The notes below the pieces were generated by a model. That model was not told where the DNA came from. It ran no database searches and was given only the letters and a program-made list of their open reading frames with translations. From Allochromatium vinosum DSM 180 (GTDB lineage: Bacteria; Pseudomonadota; Gammaproteobacteria; Chromatiales; Chromatiaceae), in contig NC_013851.1 in the NCBI RefSeq assembly GCF_000025485.1, forward strand, positions 673,001 to 737,000: DNA of 64,000 nucleotides, read 5' to 3'. A program made the position numbers and the translations under genes. Of this stretch, positions 54,145-62,717 are shown piece after piece (position 1 is the first letter of the stretch; each line of letters opens with the position of its first letter).

Positions 54145-55503
54145 TCAGTCCGATGGCGGTCGCGGCGGCTTGGGCGTGCGGCGCCGGGCCGGCATCCCAT
54201 CGGACACGGCCAGGATCAGGCCGAGCATGACGAAGCTCGTCATCAGACTGCTTCCGCCGTGGCTTATGAAGGGCAGCGTCACCCCGGTCAGGGGGATGGA
54301 CTTGGTGACGCCGCCCAGATTCAACAGGGTCTGGGTGGCGAGTTCCGTGGTCAGCCCCAGGCACAGGAGCCGCCCGAATCCCTGGCGCGTCTGGTCGGCG
54401 ATCGTCAGTCCGCGACCGAACAGCACCAGGAACACCAAGACCAGCAGTACGGCGCCGACGAAGCCCAGCTCTTCGCCGATCACCGCATAGATGAAATCCG
54501 ACTGGGCGATCGGCGTATATTCCGGATTGCCCGCACCGAAACCTTCGCCCCAGAGTCCGCCCGAATACATCCCCGAGAGTCCCTGGAGGATCTGCCAACT
54601 GTTGCCGGTCGGATCCTGGAAGGGATCGAGCCAGGCGGCGAGACGGCGCTGGCCGTGACTGAAGACGGTCAGGAGCAGCGCCCCGGCGAGAGCCGCCAGC
54701 ACGCCGCCCAGCACCAGATAGGCCGTGCGCCCCGTGCCGAAGAAGAGCATGACCAGCAGCGCGACGCTCAGGATGACGACCATCCCCAGATCGCGCTGGG
54801 TGAGCAGCAAGGCCGACAGTCCCAGACAGAACAGCAGCAGCGGCCACAGATGACGCATGGGCGGAAGCGGAAAGCCCTTGCCCCAGTTGGCCAACCGTTT
54901 GGCATGGCGGTCGATGAATCCGGCCAGGAACACCACCACGGTCACTTTGAGCAGTTCGGTCGGTGTCACCAGTCCGACGCCATAGACCGCGCCGCGATAA
55001 CGCTGACCGAACAGGAGCACGACGGCGACCAGTACCAGTGACCCGGCGGCCCAGACCCAGAGCCAGTGCCCTTCGGTGAGCCGCGCATAACGGCCATGAC
55101 TCAGGCCGATCGCCACCAGCAGCATCAGCACGATTCCGGCCGGCACCAGATAGAGACCCGGATCGAGCGGATTGGCGACATCGAACGTTCCGAGCCGCAC
55201 TTGCGCCAGCAATCCGAAACCGGCCAGGAAGGCCAGGGCGCCGATCAGGATCTGATCGCCCTGGAAGTGCACCGACACCAGCGTCAGATGCAGCACGACC
55301 AGGGTGCCGGCATAGAGCGTCCAGGGCAGCGGATCGGTCAGCGCGAAAGCGCGTCCCTCGGCATAGCCGGATCCGAGCATCATCCCGAAGCCGATGCCGA
55401 TCCCGAGCACGCTCAGCCACAGCAAGCGCCGCTCCGGCCAGCGCCGTGACCAGGCCTGGACGAAGGGATGCGTGTTCATGTCGGGGCGTTGGCGCGGCTT
55501 CAT
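54145..55503 (-). CDS. SEDS-family peptidoglycan glycosyltransferase (FtsW/RodA/SpoVE)
   Basis: A 452-residue polytopic protein with about ten membrane helices. Family signatures include VGLVTPTELLKVTVVVFLAGF (helix 5 region), LLTQRDLGMVVILSVAL with the catalytic-type Asp in Q-R-D-L-G, FGAGNPEYTPIAQSDFIYAVIGEELGFVGA and TGVTLPFISHGGSSLM. These glycosyltransferases polymerise lipid II in partnership with a class B PBP. The partner is coded 29 bases upstream. The start is ambiguous: the ATG at 55503 or the ATG at 55479. It is convergent with the secreted Cys protein, with eight bases between stops. It is most likely an extra SEDS protein beside the housekeeping FtsW and RodA, because no mre or division genes are here. 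Confidence 0.9.
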   Translation of the reverse strand: MKPRQRPDMNTHPFVQAWSRRWPERRLLWLSVLGIGIGFGMMLGSGYAEGRAFALTDPLPWTLYAGTLVVLHLTLVSVHFQGDQILIGALAFLAGFGLLAQVRLGTFDVANPLDPGLYLVPAGIVLMLLVAIGLSHGRYARLTEGHWLWVWAAGSLVLVAVVLLFGQRYRGAVYGVGLVTPTELLKVTVVVFLAGFIDRHAKRLANWGKGFPLPPMRHLWPLLLFCLGLSALLLTQRDLGMVVILSVALLVMLFFGTGRTAYLVLGGVLAALAGALLLTVFSHGQRRLAAWLDPFQDPTGNSWQILQGLSGMYSGGLWGEGFGAGNPEYTPIAQSDFIYAVIGEELGFVGAVLLVLVFLVLFGRGLTIADQTRQGFGRLLCLGLTTELATQTLLNLGGVTKSIPLTGVTLPFISHGGSSLMTSFVMLGLILAVSDGMPARRRTPKPPRPPSD

Positions 55504-55532
55504 GGTTCGGTTCGACACGGCTCGTCTGTCGC

Positions 55533-57128
55533 TCAGGGCTTGGAGGCCGACGGCATCAATCCCAGCGCATGCGCGCGCTGTAGCAGGTCGCGGGCGATGG
55601 GGGCGGCGGTCGCCGAGCCATAGCCGCCATGCTCGACCAGCACGGCCACGGCCAGCGCCGGTCGCTCGGCGGGCGCGAAGCCGACGAACCAACTGTGCGC
55701 GTCGCCCTGGGGATTCTCGGCGGTGCCGGTCTTGCCGGCGATCGCCAGTTCGGGGATGTCGATCGCACGCGCCGTGCCCTCGGTGACGACACGCCGCAGC
55801 ATGGCGGCGAGGCGGTTGGCCACGTCCGGGTGCATGAAGCGAGCGAGCACCTCGGGCCGAGCGGTGGCGATCAGGCGCGGCCGGACCGCCACACCCTGAT
55901 TGGCCAGGGCGCCGGTCAGCAGCGCCATGTAGGCCGGACTGACCAGGAGACGTCCCTGACCGATGGCGGCCTGTGCCAGGCCATATTGATCGTTGGCGGC
56001 GAGTGCGGGCCAGTGCCCGGTGCGCATCGCAAAACGGCCATACGTGCTCTGGTGCAGCAGGATCTGGCCATTGAATCCGAGCCGCTCGGTCAGTTCCTGA
56101 AAGGCGTCGTGTCCCTGGAGCACGCCGAGTTGGGCGAAGAAGACGTTGGAGGAGACCGCCAGGGCGCGCTCCAGCCCCAGACGTCCGTAGCCCTCCCAGA
56201 CATGGCCGGTCCGGCGTGCGCTGTAGTATTCGTGATCTCGGATCTTGCGATAGTGCGACGCGGTGGTGAAACCATCGCCCGGACAGGCCAGGGTGCCGTT
56301 GAAACCGCGTTCCAGCGCCAGCGCCGCCACCGCGATCTTGAAGGTCGACCCCGGCGGATAGAGTCCCTGGGTCGCGCGGTTGAGCAGCGGGGTGGCCGGG
56401 TCCGATCCGCTGAAGAGTTCGGCGTCGATCCGGTTGGGGTCATGGGCCGGTACGCTCGCCAGGACGCGCACCGCGCCGTCGCGCGGATCGAGCATCACCA
56501 CAGCGCCACGCCGCGCACCGAGCCGTTCGACCGCCAGACGTTGCAGCTCGGCGTCGATGGTCAAGACCACATCCCGCCCGCGTGGCCGCTTGTCGCCACC
56601 GAGGATCCGGCGCCCCAACTCGCCGAGATCCTTGAGGCTGTTGGGGTCGCCGCCATCGAGCTGGCGGCTGACCACGGCCTCCATCCCGCTCGCCCCGAAG
56701 CGCGGATGGGTGTAGCCGACCACGGGCGCGAAGACGGGACCGTCGGGATAGTGGCGTTGGACCCGTCCCTCGCGTTCGAGGCTCTCGGCCAGTACCTCGC
56801 CGCGCCGGTCGAGCAGACGTCCGCGCTGGATCCAGTGGGCCGGATTGAACTCGCGTCGATCGTGCGACTGCATGAAGGCGACGAACTGGGGGCGATAGAG
56901 TCCGGTCAGTTGCCAGGTCGCCTGATAGAGCAGCACGGCGCCGAAGAGCGCCATGAGTCCGGTCATGGGCGTGCGAAAGGCCCCCTTGGGTCGGCTCAGA
57001 TGCTTGAGCCGTGCGGCGTCGCGCAGATCGAACAGTTGCTTGACCAGCAGGAACAGGGTCAGGAAGAAGGCCGCCTGGAGTGCGAGCCGCGCGGCGGACC
57101 AGGGATCGATGTCGAGCGAGACGTTCAT
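55533..57128 (-). CDS. Class B penicillin-binding protein (PbpA-like) partner of the SEDS protein
   Basis: A 531-residue transpeptidase. Catalytic motifs are intact: GSTFKIAVAA (S-x-x-K), SSNVFFAQL (S-x-N) and IAGKTGTAENPQGD (K-T-G). The membrane-proximal part (WIQRGRLLDRRGEVLAE, RVQRHYPDGPVFAPVVGYTHPRFGASGME) resembles the compact PbpA of actinobacteria more than MrdA or FtsI. It has two N-terminal helices at about 10-31 and 53-72 with a basic loop between them. By the positive-inside rule the loop is cytoplasmic and the N-terminus periplasmic, which is odd for a PBP. It follows menC by 12 bases, so it is likely in the men transcript. Confidence 0.88.
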   Translation of the reverse strand: MNVSLDIDPWSAARLALQAAFFLTLFLLVKQLFDLRDAARLKHLSRPKGAFRTPMTGLMALFGAVLLYQATWQLTGLYRPQFVAFMQSHDRREFNPAHWIQRGRLLDRRGEVLAESLEREGRVQRHYPDGPVFAPVVGYTHPRFGASGMEAVVSRQLDGGDPNSLKDLGELGRRILGGDKRPRGRDVVLTIDAELQRLAVERLGARRGAVVMLDPRDGAVRVLASVPAHDPNRIDAELFSGSDPATPLLNRATQGLYPPGSTFKIAVAALALERGFNGTLACPGDGFTTASHYRKIRDHEYYSARRTGHVWEGYGRLGLERALAVSSNVFFAQLGVLQGHDAFQELTERLGFNGQILLHQSTYGRFAMRTGHWPALAANDQYGLAQAAIGQGRLLVSPAYMALLTGALANQGVAVRPRLIATARPEVLARFMHPDVANRLAAMLRRVVTEGTARAIDIPELAIAGKTGTAENPQGDAHSWFVGFAPAERPALAVAVLVEHGGYGSATAAPIARDLLQRAHALGLMPSASKP

Positions 57129-57140
57129 CGGACGATTCCG

Positions 57141-58334
57141 TCAGCCAAGCGAGGGGTTGGCCCCAGGGTTCGGGTCGTCGCCGGACACGGGTTCGACAGC
57201 GCGGGCCTCCTGCGTGCCGGAGTCCGTCGAGGCGGGCGGCCAGGGCACGAACCCCGATCCGGATCGATCCGGGAGTTCGAGCCGGCCGGCGCAGGGTCGA
57301 GGCGCCCGACCCAGGTCGGCGGCGAGCCAATCAGCGGTCGCCAGTCCTTGAGGGATCGGGCTGGCGATGGCCCCAGCCAGTTGTGCCGTGGGCCAGAGTC
57401 CGGCGGCGCTCTCGACCAGGCTGGTTACGACCACTTCGATACCCGCCGCTTGGGCGCGGCGCGCCAGTTCCAGCGTGCGGCGCAGACCGCCGAGCGCGGC
57501 CGGCTTGAGTACCAGACGCCGCACACCGAACTGTGCCGGATCGGTCCCGGCCAGTCGGCTGGTATCGTGCGTTGCGAATCGGGCTGGTAACGATTCGTCC
57601 AGGGCCAGCGGGAAGGGGGCGAGGGCTTGCAGTGCGGCCAGCCGCTCGGGTGTCGGCTCGGTCAGCGGTTCCTCGATCGACTCGATCGGTAGCCGGAGTT
57701 GGATCAGGCGTTCGATGAGCCGGCGTGCCTGATCGAAGCTCCAGGCGCCATTGGCGTCCAGGCGCAGGCCGACATCCAGTCCTGCGCCAACCAATGGGGG
57801 CCGCATGAGCGCGATCAGGGCGTCCAGGTCGGACGCCGGTGTCTCGACGCCGACCTTGAGTTTGAGCACGCGGAAGCCTTGTGCATGGCGTGTCACGAGA
57901 TCCTCGCCGCGCACTGTGCCAAGCGGTCCGAGCATGGCGTTGACGCTGATCCGGGCGATGGGGGCTGAGTCGGGCGCGAGCCAATCACGCAGACTCAATC
58001 CCTGATGACGGCTGGCCAGATCGGTCAGGGCGCACTCCAGGGCGAAGCGCGCGGCCGGGGTCTCGGATGTATCGCCATCTGCATCCAGAGCGGCCAGGCC
58101 TGTCGCGACATCCTGTCCGGGCAGGCTCGCCGTGAGTCGGGCGAGCGCGGCGCCGGCGGCTTCGTGCGTCTCGGTGCCCGCCGCCGGCAGCGGAGCGCAA
58201 TCACCGTAGCCGGTCAGTCCATCGGCCTCGACCCAGACCAGCCAGCCGCACCGCTGTGCAAATCCGCCGCGCGCGCTGTTCCAGGCGTGGCGTAGCGGCA
58301 GTTCATAGGGCCGGAATCCGGCGTGTTCGATCAC
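57141..58334 (-). CDS. menC: o-Succinylbenzoate synthase
   Basis: A 397-residue enolase-superfamily enzyme that dehydrates SHCHC to o-succinylbenzoate in menaquinone synthesis. The N-terminal cap is RPYELPLRHAWNSARGGFAQRCGWLVWVEA. The catalytic K-x-K is in FRVLKLKVGVET. Metal ligands are in LRLDANGAWS, IESIEEPLTE and LALDESLPA. The second Lys is in LVLKPAALGG. It starts with GTG at 58334, overlapping the menA stop (GTGA). The C-terminal 40 residues after RLELPDR are a Pro/Ser/Glu-rich extension beyond the barrel. It lies in a menB-menA-menC run on the minus strand. Confidence 0.92.
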   Translation of the reverse strand: MIEHAGFRPYELPLRHAWNSARGGFAQRCGWLVWVEADGLTGYGDCAPLPAAGTETHEAAGAALARLTASLPGQDVATGLAALDADGDTSETPAARFALECALTDLASRHQGLSLRDWLAPDSAPIARISVNAMLGPLGTVRGEDLVTRHAQGFRVLKLKVGVETPASDLDALIALMRPPLVGAGLDVGLRLDANGAWSFDQARRLIERLIQLRLPIESIEEPLTEPTPERLAALQALAPFPLALDESLPARFATHDTSRLAGTDPAQFGVRRLVLKPAALGGLRRTLELARRAQAAGIEVVVTSLVESAAGLWPTAQLAGAIASPIPQGLATADWLAADLGRAPRPCAGRLELPDRSGSGFVPWPPASTDSGTQEARAVEPVSGDDPNPGANPSLG

Positions 58335-59263
58335 GCCGTGCCGGGCAGCAGCAGGCTCAGGATCAGCAACCCGACGAGCAGTGCCTGATACTGCGCCGTG
58401 CGCGCCAGTTGCGCGTTGAGCGCCGGACCCAGAGCGCCGCGCCACAGCCGCCAGATCAGCAAGGCTGCCGGCGGCAGGGCAGCGAGCAGGGGCCAGAACG
58501 CCTGGAGCGGATCGAGCCGCATCAGCAGCGGGATGGGCACGAGCAGCAGCAGGGCATAGAGCACCCTGGCCCGCCCGCGTCCGATCAGGCGGCAGAGCGT
58601 GCGCCGCCCGGCCGCCGTGTCGGTTTCGAGATCACGATAGTTGTTGATCAGCAGCACCGCCGAGGCCAGACAGCCGAGCGCCGCTCCGGCGACCAGCACC
58701 GAGCCGTCGAGCGTCAGGGTTTGCAGATAGTAGGTGCCGCCGACTGCTGCCACGCCGAAGAAGAGCAGCGCATAGACCTCTCCGAAGGGGCCATAGGCGA
58801 TCGGACGCGGACCACTGGTATAGGCATAGCCGGCCGCCAAGGACGCCAGCCCGACCAGCAGGATCGGCCAGCCGCCGCGCACCAGCAGCGCCAGGCCGAG
58901 CACGAAGGCGAGCGCGAACATGCCATGCGCGGCGTTCTTGACCTGGCGTGCAGTCAGCCAGCCTTGCGCCGTAGCGCGCGGCGGACCGAGCCGTTCGTCC
59001 GTGTCGGTGCCGCGCTCGAAGTCGGCGGCGTCGTTATGCAGATTGGTGCCGATCTGGATCGCGACCGCCGCCAGCAGGGTGGCGAGCGCGGTCCAGACGG
59101 CCAGGGTGCCGGTCGCGGCGCCGGCCAGCGCGAGACCGGCGATCACAGGCGACAGCGTCAGTGGCAGCGTCTTGGGGCGCGCGGCCAGGAGCCAGCGGAC
59201 CAGCGGGGAGGGTGTCTGTCGTTCGGGCATGGAGTCAGGGGTCGAGGCGTGAAGCACTGGCAT
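58331..59263 (-). CDS. menA: 1,4-Dihydroxy-2-naphthoate polyprenyltransferase
   Basis: A UbiA-type membrane prenyltransferase of about 310 residues that joins a polyprenyl chain to DHNA. It has about eight helices. The two prenyl-diphosphate and Mg sites are NLHNDAADFERGTD and LINNYRDLETDTAAGRRT, the MenA forms of N-D-x-x-D and D-x-x-x-D. WLLAARPKTLPLTLSPVIAG matches the family N-terminus. The ATG at 59263 lies eight bases after the menB stop; the ATG at 59230 is closer to the family length. It overlaps menC at the stop. Confidence 0.93.
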   Translation of the reverse strand: MPVLHASTPDSMPERQTPSPLVRWLLAARPKTLPLTLSPVIAGLALAGAATGTLAVWTALATLLAAVAIQIGTNLHNDAADFERGTDTDERLGPPRATAQGWLTARQVKNAAHGMFALAFVLGLALLVRGGWPILLVGLASLAAGYAYTSGPRPIAYGPFGEVYALLFFGVAAVGGTYYLQTLTLDGSVLVAGAALGCLASAVLLINNYRDLETDTAAGRRTLCRLIGRGRARVLYALLLLVPIPLLMRLDPLQAFWPLLAALPPAALLIWRLWRGALGPALNAQLARTAQYQALLVGLLILSLLLPGTA

Positions 59264-59272
59264 CCGCACTAC

Positions 59273-60187
59273 TCAAGGCCGACGCGGAAAACGGCCGAAG
59301 TCGGGTGCGCGCTTTTCGAGGAAGGCATTGCGTCCTTCCTGGCCTTCCTCGGTGGTGTAGAACAGCGCTGTGGCATTGCCGGCCAGTTCCTGGATGCCGG
59401 CCAGACCGTCGGTGTCGGCATTGAAGGCGGACTTGAGCACGCGCAGTGCGGTCGGCGACAGGCGGTTCATCTGGCGGCACCAGTCGACCGTCACCGCTTC
59501 CAGCTCGGCGAGCGGCACGACCGTGTTGACCAGCCCCATGTCGAGCGCCTCCTGTGCATCGTACTGACGGCACAGGAACCAGATCTCCTTGGCCTTCTTC
59601 AGACCCACGGTGCGCGCCATGAGTCCGGCGCCGAAACCGGCGTCGAAGCTGCCCACGCGCGGTCCGGTCTGGCCGAAGCGGGCGTTGTCGGCGGCGATGG
59701 TCAGGTCGCAGATCAGATGCAGCACATGGCCGCCGCCGATCGCATAACCCGCGATCATAGCCACCACCGGCTTGGGCAGGGTGCGGATCTGGCGTTGCAG
59801 CTCCAGCACGTTCAGATGCTCGACGCCGGCCTCATCCTTGTAGCCCTCGTGGCCACGGATGCGCTGATCGCCGCCCGAGCAGAAGGCCAGCTCGCCCGCG
59901 CCCGTGAGGATGATGACGCCGATCTCGGGGTCCATGTGGGCGCGGTGGAAGGCGTCGATCAGCTCGCGCACCGTCTGCGGGCGGAAGGCGTTGCGCACCT
60001 CGGGCCGGTTGATGGTGATCTTGGCGATGTGCTCGGCCTGATGGTAGAGGATGTCCTGATAGCGGGCGTCTGCGGGCGCCTCCCAGTGGATGGGACGCGA
60101 GTCGGTCTCGGGTCGATTCGCGGTCGATTGCATGGTCTCTGACGCCACCTGGGATGCCTCGCTGTGCATGGAAACTGGGGGCGTCAT
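59273..60187 (-). CDS. menB: 1,4-Dihydroxy-2-naphthoyl-CoA synthase
   Basis: A 304-residue crotonase-fold enzyme that cyclises o-succinylbenzoyl-CoA to DHNA-CoA. Signature segments are [59 protein letters not shown] and [20 protein letters not shown], with the MenB-specific G-S-F-D. Length is close to E. coli MenB plus about 20 N-terminal residues. The start is uncertain: ATGs at 60187, 60169 and 60133 are all possible, and a TAAAAT element just before 60187 could be a -10, which would favour a later start. The vapBC module lies upstream in the opposite direction, so menB probably has its own promoter. Confidence 0.94.
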   Translation of the reverse strand: MTPPVSMHSEASQVASETMQSTANRPETDSRPIHWEAPADARYQDILYHQAEHIAKITINRPEVRNAFRPQTVRELIDAFHRAHMDPEIGVIILTGAGELAFCSGGDQRIRGHEGYKDEAGVEHLNVLELQRQIRTLPKPVVAMIAGYAIGGGHVLHLICDLTIAADNARFGQTGPRVGSFDAGFGAGLMARTVGLKKAKEIWFLCRQYDAQEALDMGLVNTVVPLAELEAVTVDWCRQMNRLSPTALRVLKSAFNADTDGLAGIQELAGNATALFYTTEEGQEGRNAFLEKRAPDFGRFPRRP

Positions 60188-60246
60188 TTTAGCCGCAAAT
60201 GGTCCGGGATCGGTGACGGGTTGACGGAAATGGATGCGGGTATAGA

Positions 60247-60266
60247 CTGATGGTATGTATCATCAG
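60247..60266. promoter_or_regulatory. Inverted repeat before vapB, probable VapBC operator
   Basis: CTGATG, 8-base spacer, CATCAG, ending 14 bases before the vapB ATG. TTGACG (60221-60226) and TATAGA (60241-60246) lie just upstream but only 14 bases apart, a poor promoter spacing that a repressor could still overlap. VapBC complexes bind such repeats; the role here is inferred. Confidence 0.45.
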
Positions 60267-60280
60267 GCCGGAGTCGTCCC

Positions 60281-60526
60281 ATGCGTCAAACCGCCAAACT
60301 GTTCATGAACGGCCGCAGTCAGGCCGTGCGCCTGCCCGCCGAATTCCGCTTCGATGGCAAGGAGGTCTACATCGAACGGCAGGGGGAGGCTGTCATCCTC
60401 AGGCCCAAGGCCAAGGATTGGGGGGAATTCTTTGCTCGCGATCCGGTGATGCCGTCGGATTTCATGTTGGATCGTAAAGACGAACCGCCGCAAGACCGGG
60501 AGTTTTTCCATGATCTGGATGCTTGA
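60281..60526 (+). CDS. vapB: VapB-type antitoxin
   Basis: An 81-residue AbrB/SpoVT-fold (VapB/MazE-like) antitoxin. It opens MRQTAKLFMNGRSQAVRLP with the N-G-R-S-Q-A-V-R-L-P DNA-binding core and continues VYIERQGEAVILRPK. The acidic and aromatic C-terminus (…EPPQDREFFHDLDA) is the toxin-neutralising tail. It overlaps vapC by 17 bases. The pair sits on the plus strand between menD and menB, both on the minus strand. Confidence 0.93.
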   Translation: MRQTAKLFMNGRSQAVRLPAEFRFDGKEVYIERQGEAVILRPKAKDWGEFFARDPVMPSDFMLDRKDEPPQDREFFHDLDA

Positions 60527-60911
60527 CACCAACATCTGTAGCTATGTGATGCGCGAGCTGCCCGCCAGTGTCAAAGCGTGTTTCTATCAGGTCGGCCCGG
60601 AAAATCTCGCCATCTCCACGGTCGTGCTGGCCGAATTGCGTTATGGCGCTGCACGTCATCCGACGCGATCAGCGCTGTATTGCGCTGAAATCGACAATTT
60701 CATCAGCCGGCTGGAGGTTTTGCCCTGGACGACGGGAGCAGCCGCGCATTACGCCGAACTACGCACGGTACTGGAACGCCAGGGCCAGCCCATCGGCAAC
60801 ATGGACATGCTCATCGCGGCCCACGCGCTGGCAGAGAACGCGGTGCTGGTCACGCACAACACTCGTGAGTTCGAGCGCGTGCCGGGATTGAAGGTAGAGA
60901 ACTGGGTGTGA
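60510..60911 (+). CDS. vapC: VapC-type PIN-domain ribonuclease toxin
   Basis: A 133-residue PIN-domain RNase. Acidic active-site residues are Asp6 (MLDTNIC), Glu42 (VLAELRYG) and Asp99 (GNMDMLIAAHA). The THNTREFERVPGLKVENW ending is typical of this VapC group, with Asn at the fourth position as in many relatives. Members cut initiator tRNA or rRNA. It should be active and is kept in check by the overlapping vapB product. It ends 46 bases from the menD stop, convergently. Confidence 0.94.
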   Translation: MIWMLDTNICSYVMRELPASVKACFYQVGPENLAISTVVLAELRYGAARHPTRSALYCAEIDNFISRLEVLPWTTGAAAHYAELRTVLERQGQPIGNMDMLIAAHALAENAVLVTHNTREFERVPGLKVENWV

Positions 60912-60956
60912 TAGGCGCAGCACATGGCGTGCTGTCAGCCGACTTGCGATGATGCG

Positions 60957-62717
60957 TCAGGCATCGTCACGCCGCACACTGACGGCCCGCCAGAAATCGC
61001 GATGGATCTGTCGACTCAGATCGGCGTCGATGACGACCTCGATCAGTCCTGACGGACGGTCCGTCTGCATGGATTCGGTCAAGGCCTGGCGGAACCCGTC
61101 GCGATCGGAAACCGAGCGATGGGCCAGCCCGAAGGTTCCTGCCAGGGCTCGCAGGTCGACCGCGACCGGCGTGCGCCACAGCGTCTCGAAGCCGGGCAGC
61201 CCATGCTGGGGCAGATAGTCGAAGATGCGCCCGCCGCCGTTGTTGATGACGATGCAGGGCCGTGAGAGCGTGCGCAGTGCCGGCAGTCCGCTGAGATCGT
61301 GCAGGAAGGACAGATCACCGAGCAGCCCGGTGGTCGGGAGTCCTCCGGCGTTGAGTCCGGCCAGCGTCGAGGTCTGACCGTCGATGCCGCTCGCGCCGCG
61401 ATGGCCAAAGACCCTGAGTGGCCGAACGCGACTGCCCGACCAGGTGTCGAGCTGGCGGATCGGCATGGAATTGGCGCACAGCAATCCTTCGCCCTCGGGC
61501 ACCTGGGCGATGAGATCGCGGATCAGGTGTCCCTCGCACCAGGGCGCCTGATCGAGATACTCGGCGGCGAAGCGCTCCAGACGGCGTTCGGCCTGGAGCC
61601 AGCGCGCGAACCAATCCGGGTCCGGTGTGCCGGGTTCCGGATCCGCGTCAGCAAGCCAGACGCAAAAGGCGGCTGGATCGGCGTCGATCTTGAGTCGGAC
61701 GTCATGATTGGGATCGCTCCAGCCGCGCCCGGCGTCGACCAAAATCGTCGGGACATCCGCCAGCCAGCCCAGCAGTGTTTTGGAGACCGGCGCGCGTCCG
61801 AAGCGCAGCACCCAATCCGGCTTGAGTGCGGCAGCGGTCGCTGGATGGCGGAGCAGACTGTCGTAACGGGTGAGACGATGTTCCGAGGCGCAACCGAACC
61901 GCAAACCCGACAGCGGATCGCACAGCACGGGTACTTCGAGCCGCATCGCCAGATGCCAGAGCGCCTCCGCGCCATCCGCCGTCCAGTCGCCCGGCCCGCA
62001 GCAGATCACACCGCGCCCAGAGCCGTGCGAAATCCGCGCCGACATCCAGTCTGACCGGGGCGGAGTCTGAGGCAGACCCCAGCCCGCCGGACGGGCCGGG
62101 CGTCGCGTGCCCATGGTGTCGGACACGGCCGACTCCGTCTGAATCGGTGCGGCCTCGATCCGGCAATCCGGCCCCGGAACCAGCGGTTCACGAAAAGGCA
62201 GATTCAGATGCACAGGCCCCGGCCAGTCGCCCTGGCTCTCGACCGCCGCGCGCCGACCCAGTGCCCGCATCAGTTTGACTGCGCCGGGCGAATCCTCGGG
62301 CGTACCCGGATCATGGAAAGCGCGCACATGCACGCCGAAGAAACGGGTCTGGTCGATGGTCTGGTTCGCCCCCCAGCCGCGCAGTTCGGGCGGACGATCG
62401 GCCGAGAGCAGCACCAGCGGAATCCCGGACTCCGAGGCTTCGATGACCGCCGGAAACCAGTGGGCGAGCGCGCTCCCCGAGGTGCAGACCAGCCCCACCG
62501 GACGCCCCGAGGCCCGCGCCACGCCCAGCGCGAAAAAGGCCGCACTGCGCTCGTCGAGGATCGGCGTGACGGTCAGTGCCGGTTGACGCTGAGCCGCCAG
62601 CACCAGCGGCGTGGAGCGCGATCCGGGCGAAAGCACCAGATGACGCATTCCACCCTCGACCAGTCCATCGAACAGGGCCAGCGCCCAGCGCAGATTCAGA
62701 CAGCCCTGATCGGTCAT
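60957..62717 (-). CDS. menD: SEPHCHC synthase (MenD)
   Basis: A 586-residue thiamine-diphosphate enzyme that joins isochorismate and 2-oxoglutarate, the first committed menaquinone step. It begins MTDQGCLNLRWALALFDGLVEGG. It has HLVLSPGSRSTPLVLAA, the catalytic Glu in LDERSAAFFALG, the ThDP and Mg site GDLSFLHDLSGL…IVINNGGGRIFDYLPQ, and the isochorismate-site Arg-rich segment SMPIRQLDTW. The ATG at 62717 overlaps the menF stop (ATGA). It ends just before vapC. Confidence 0.95.
   Translation of the reverse strand: MTDQGCLNLRWALALFDGLVEGGMRHLVLSPGSRSTPLVLAAQRQPALTVTPILDERSAAFFALGVARASGRPVGLVCTSGSALAHWFPAVIEASESGIPLVLLSADRPPELRGWGANQTIDQTRFFGVHVRAFHDPGTPEDSPGAVKLMRALGRRAAVESQGDWPGPVHLNLPFREPLVPGPDCRIEAAPIQTESAVSDTMGTRRPARPAGWGLPQTPPRSDWMSARISHGSGRGVICCGPGDWTADGAEALWHLAMRLEVPVLCDPLSGLRFGCASEHRLTRYDSLLRHPATAAALKPDWVLRFGRAPVSKTLLGWLADVPTILVDAGRGWSDPNHDVRLKIDADPAAFCVWLADADPEPGTPDPDWFARWLQAERRLERFAAEYLDQAPWCEGHLIRDLIAQVPEGEGLLCANSMPIRQLDTWSGSRVRPLRVFGHRGASGIDGQTSTLAGLNAGGLPTTGLLGDLSFLHDLSGLPALRTLSRPCIVINNGGGRIFDYLPQHGLPGFETLWRTPVAVDLRALAGTFGLAHRSVSDRDGFRQALTESMQTDRPSGLIEVVIDADLSRQIHRDFWRAVSVRRDDA

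Noticed and set aside
52874-55420. Open frame of about 850 codons spanning the GH94 end, the secreted protein and the SEDS gene on the minus strand
   Set aside because: It crosses several well-supported genes and a strand switch; the product has no domain.
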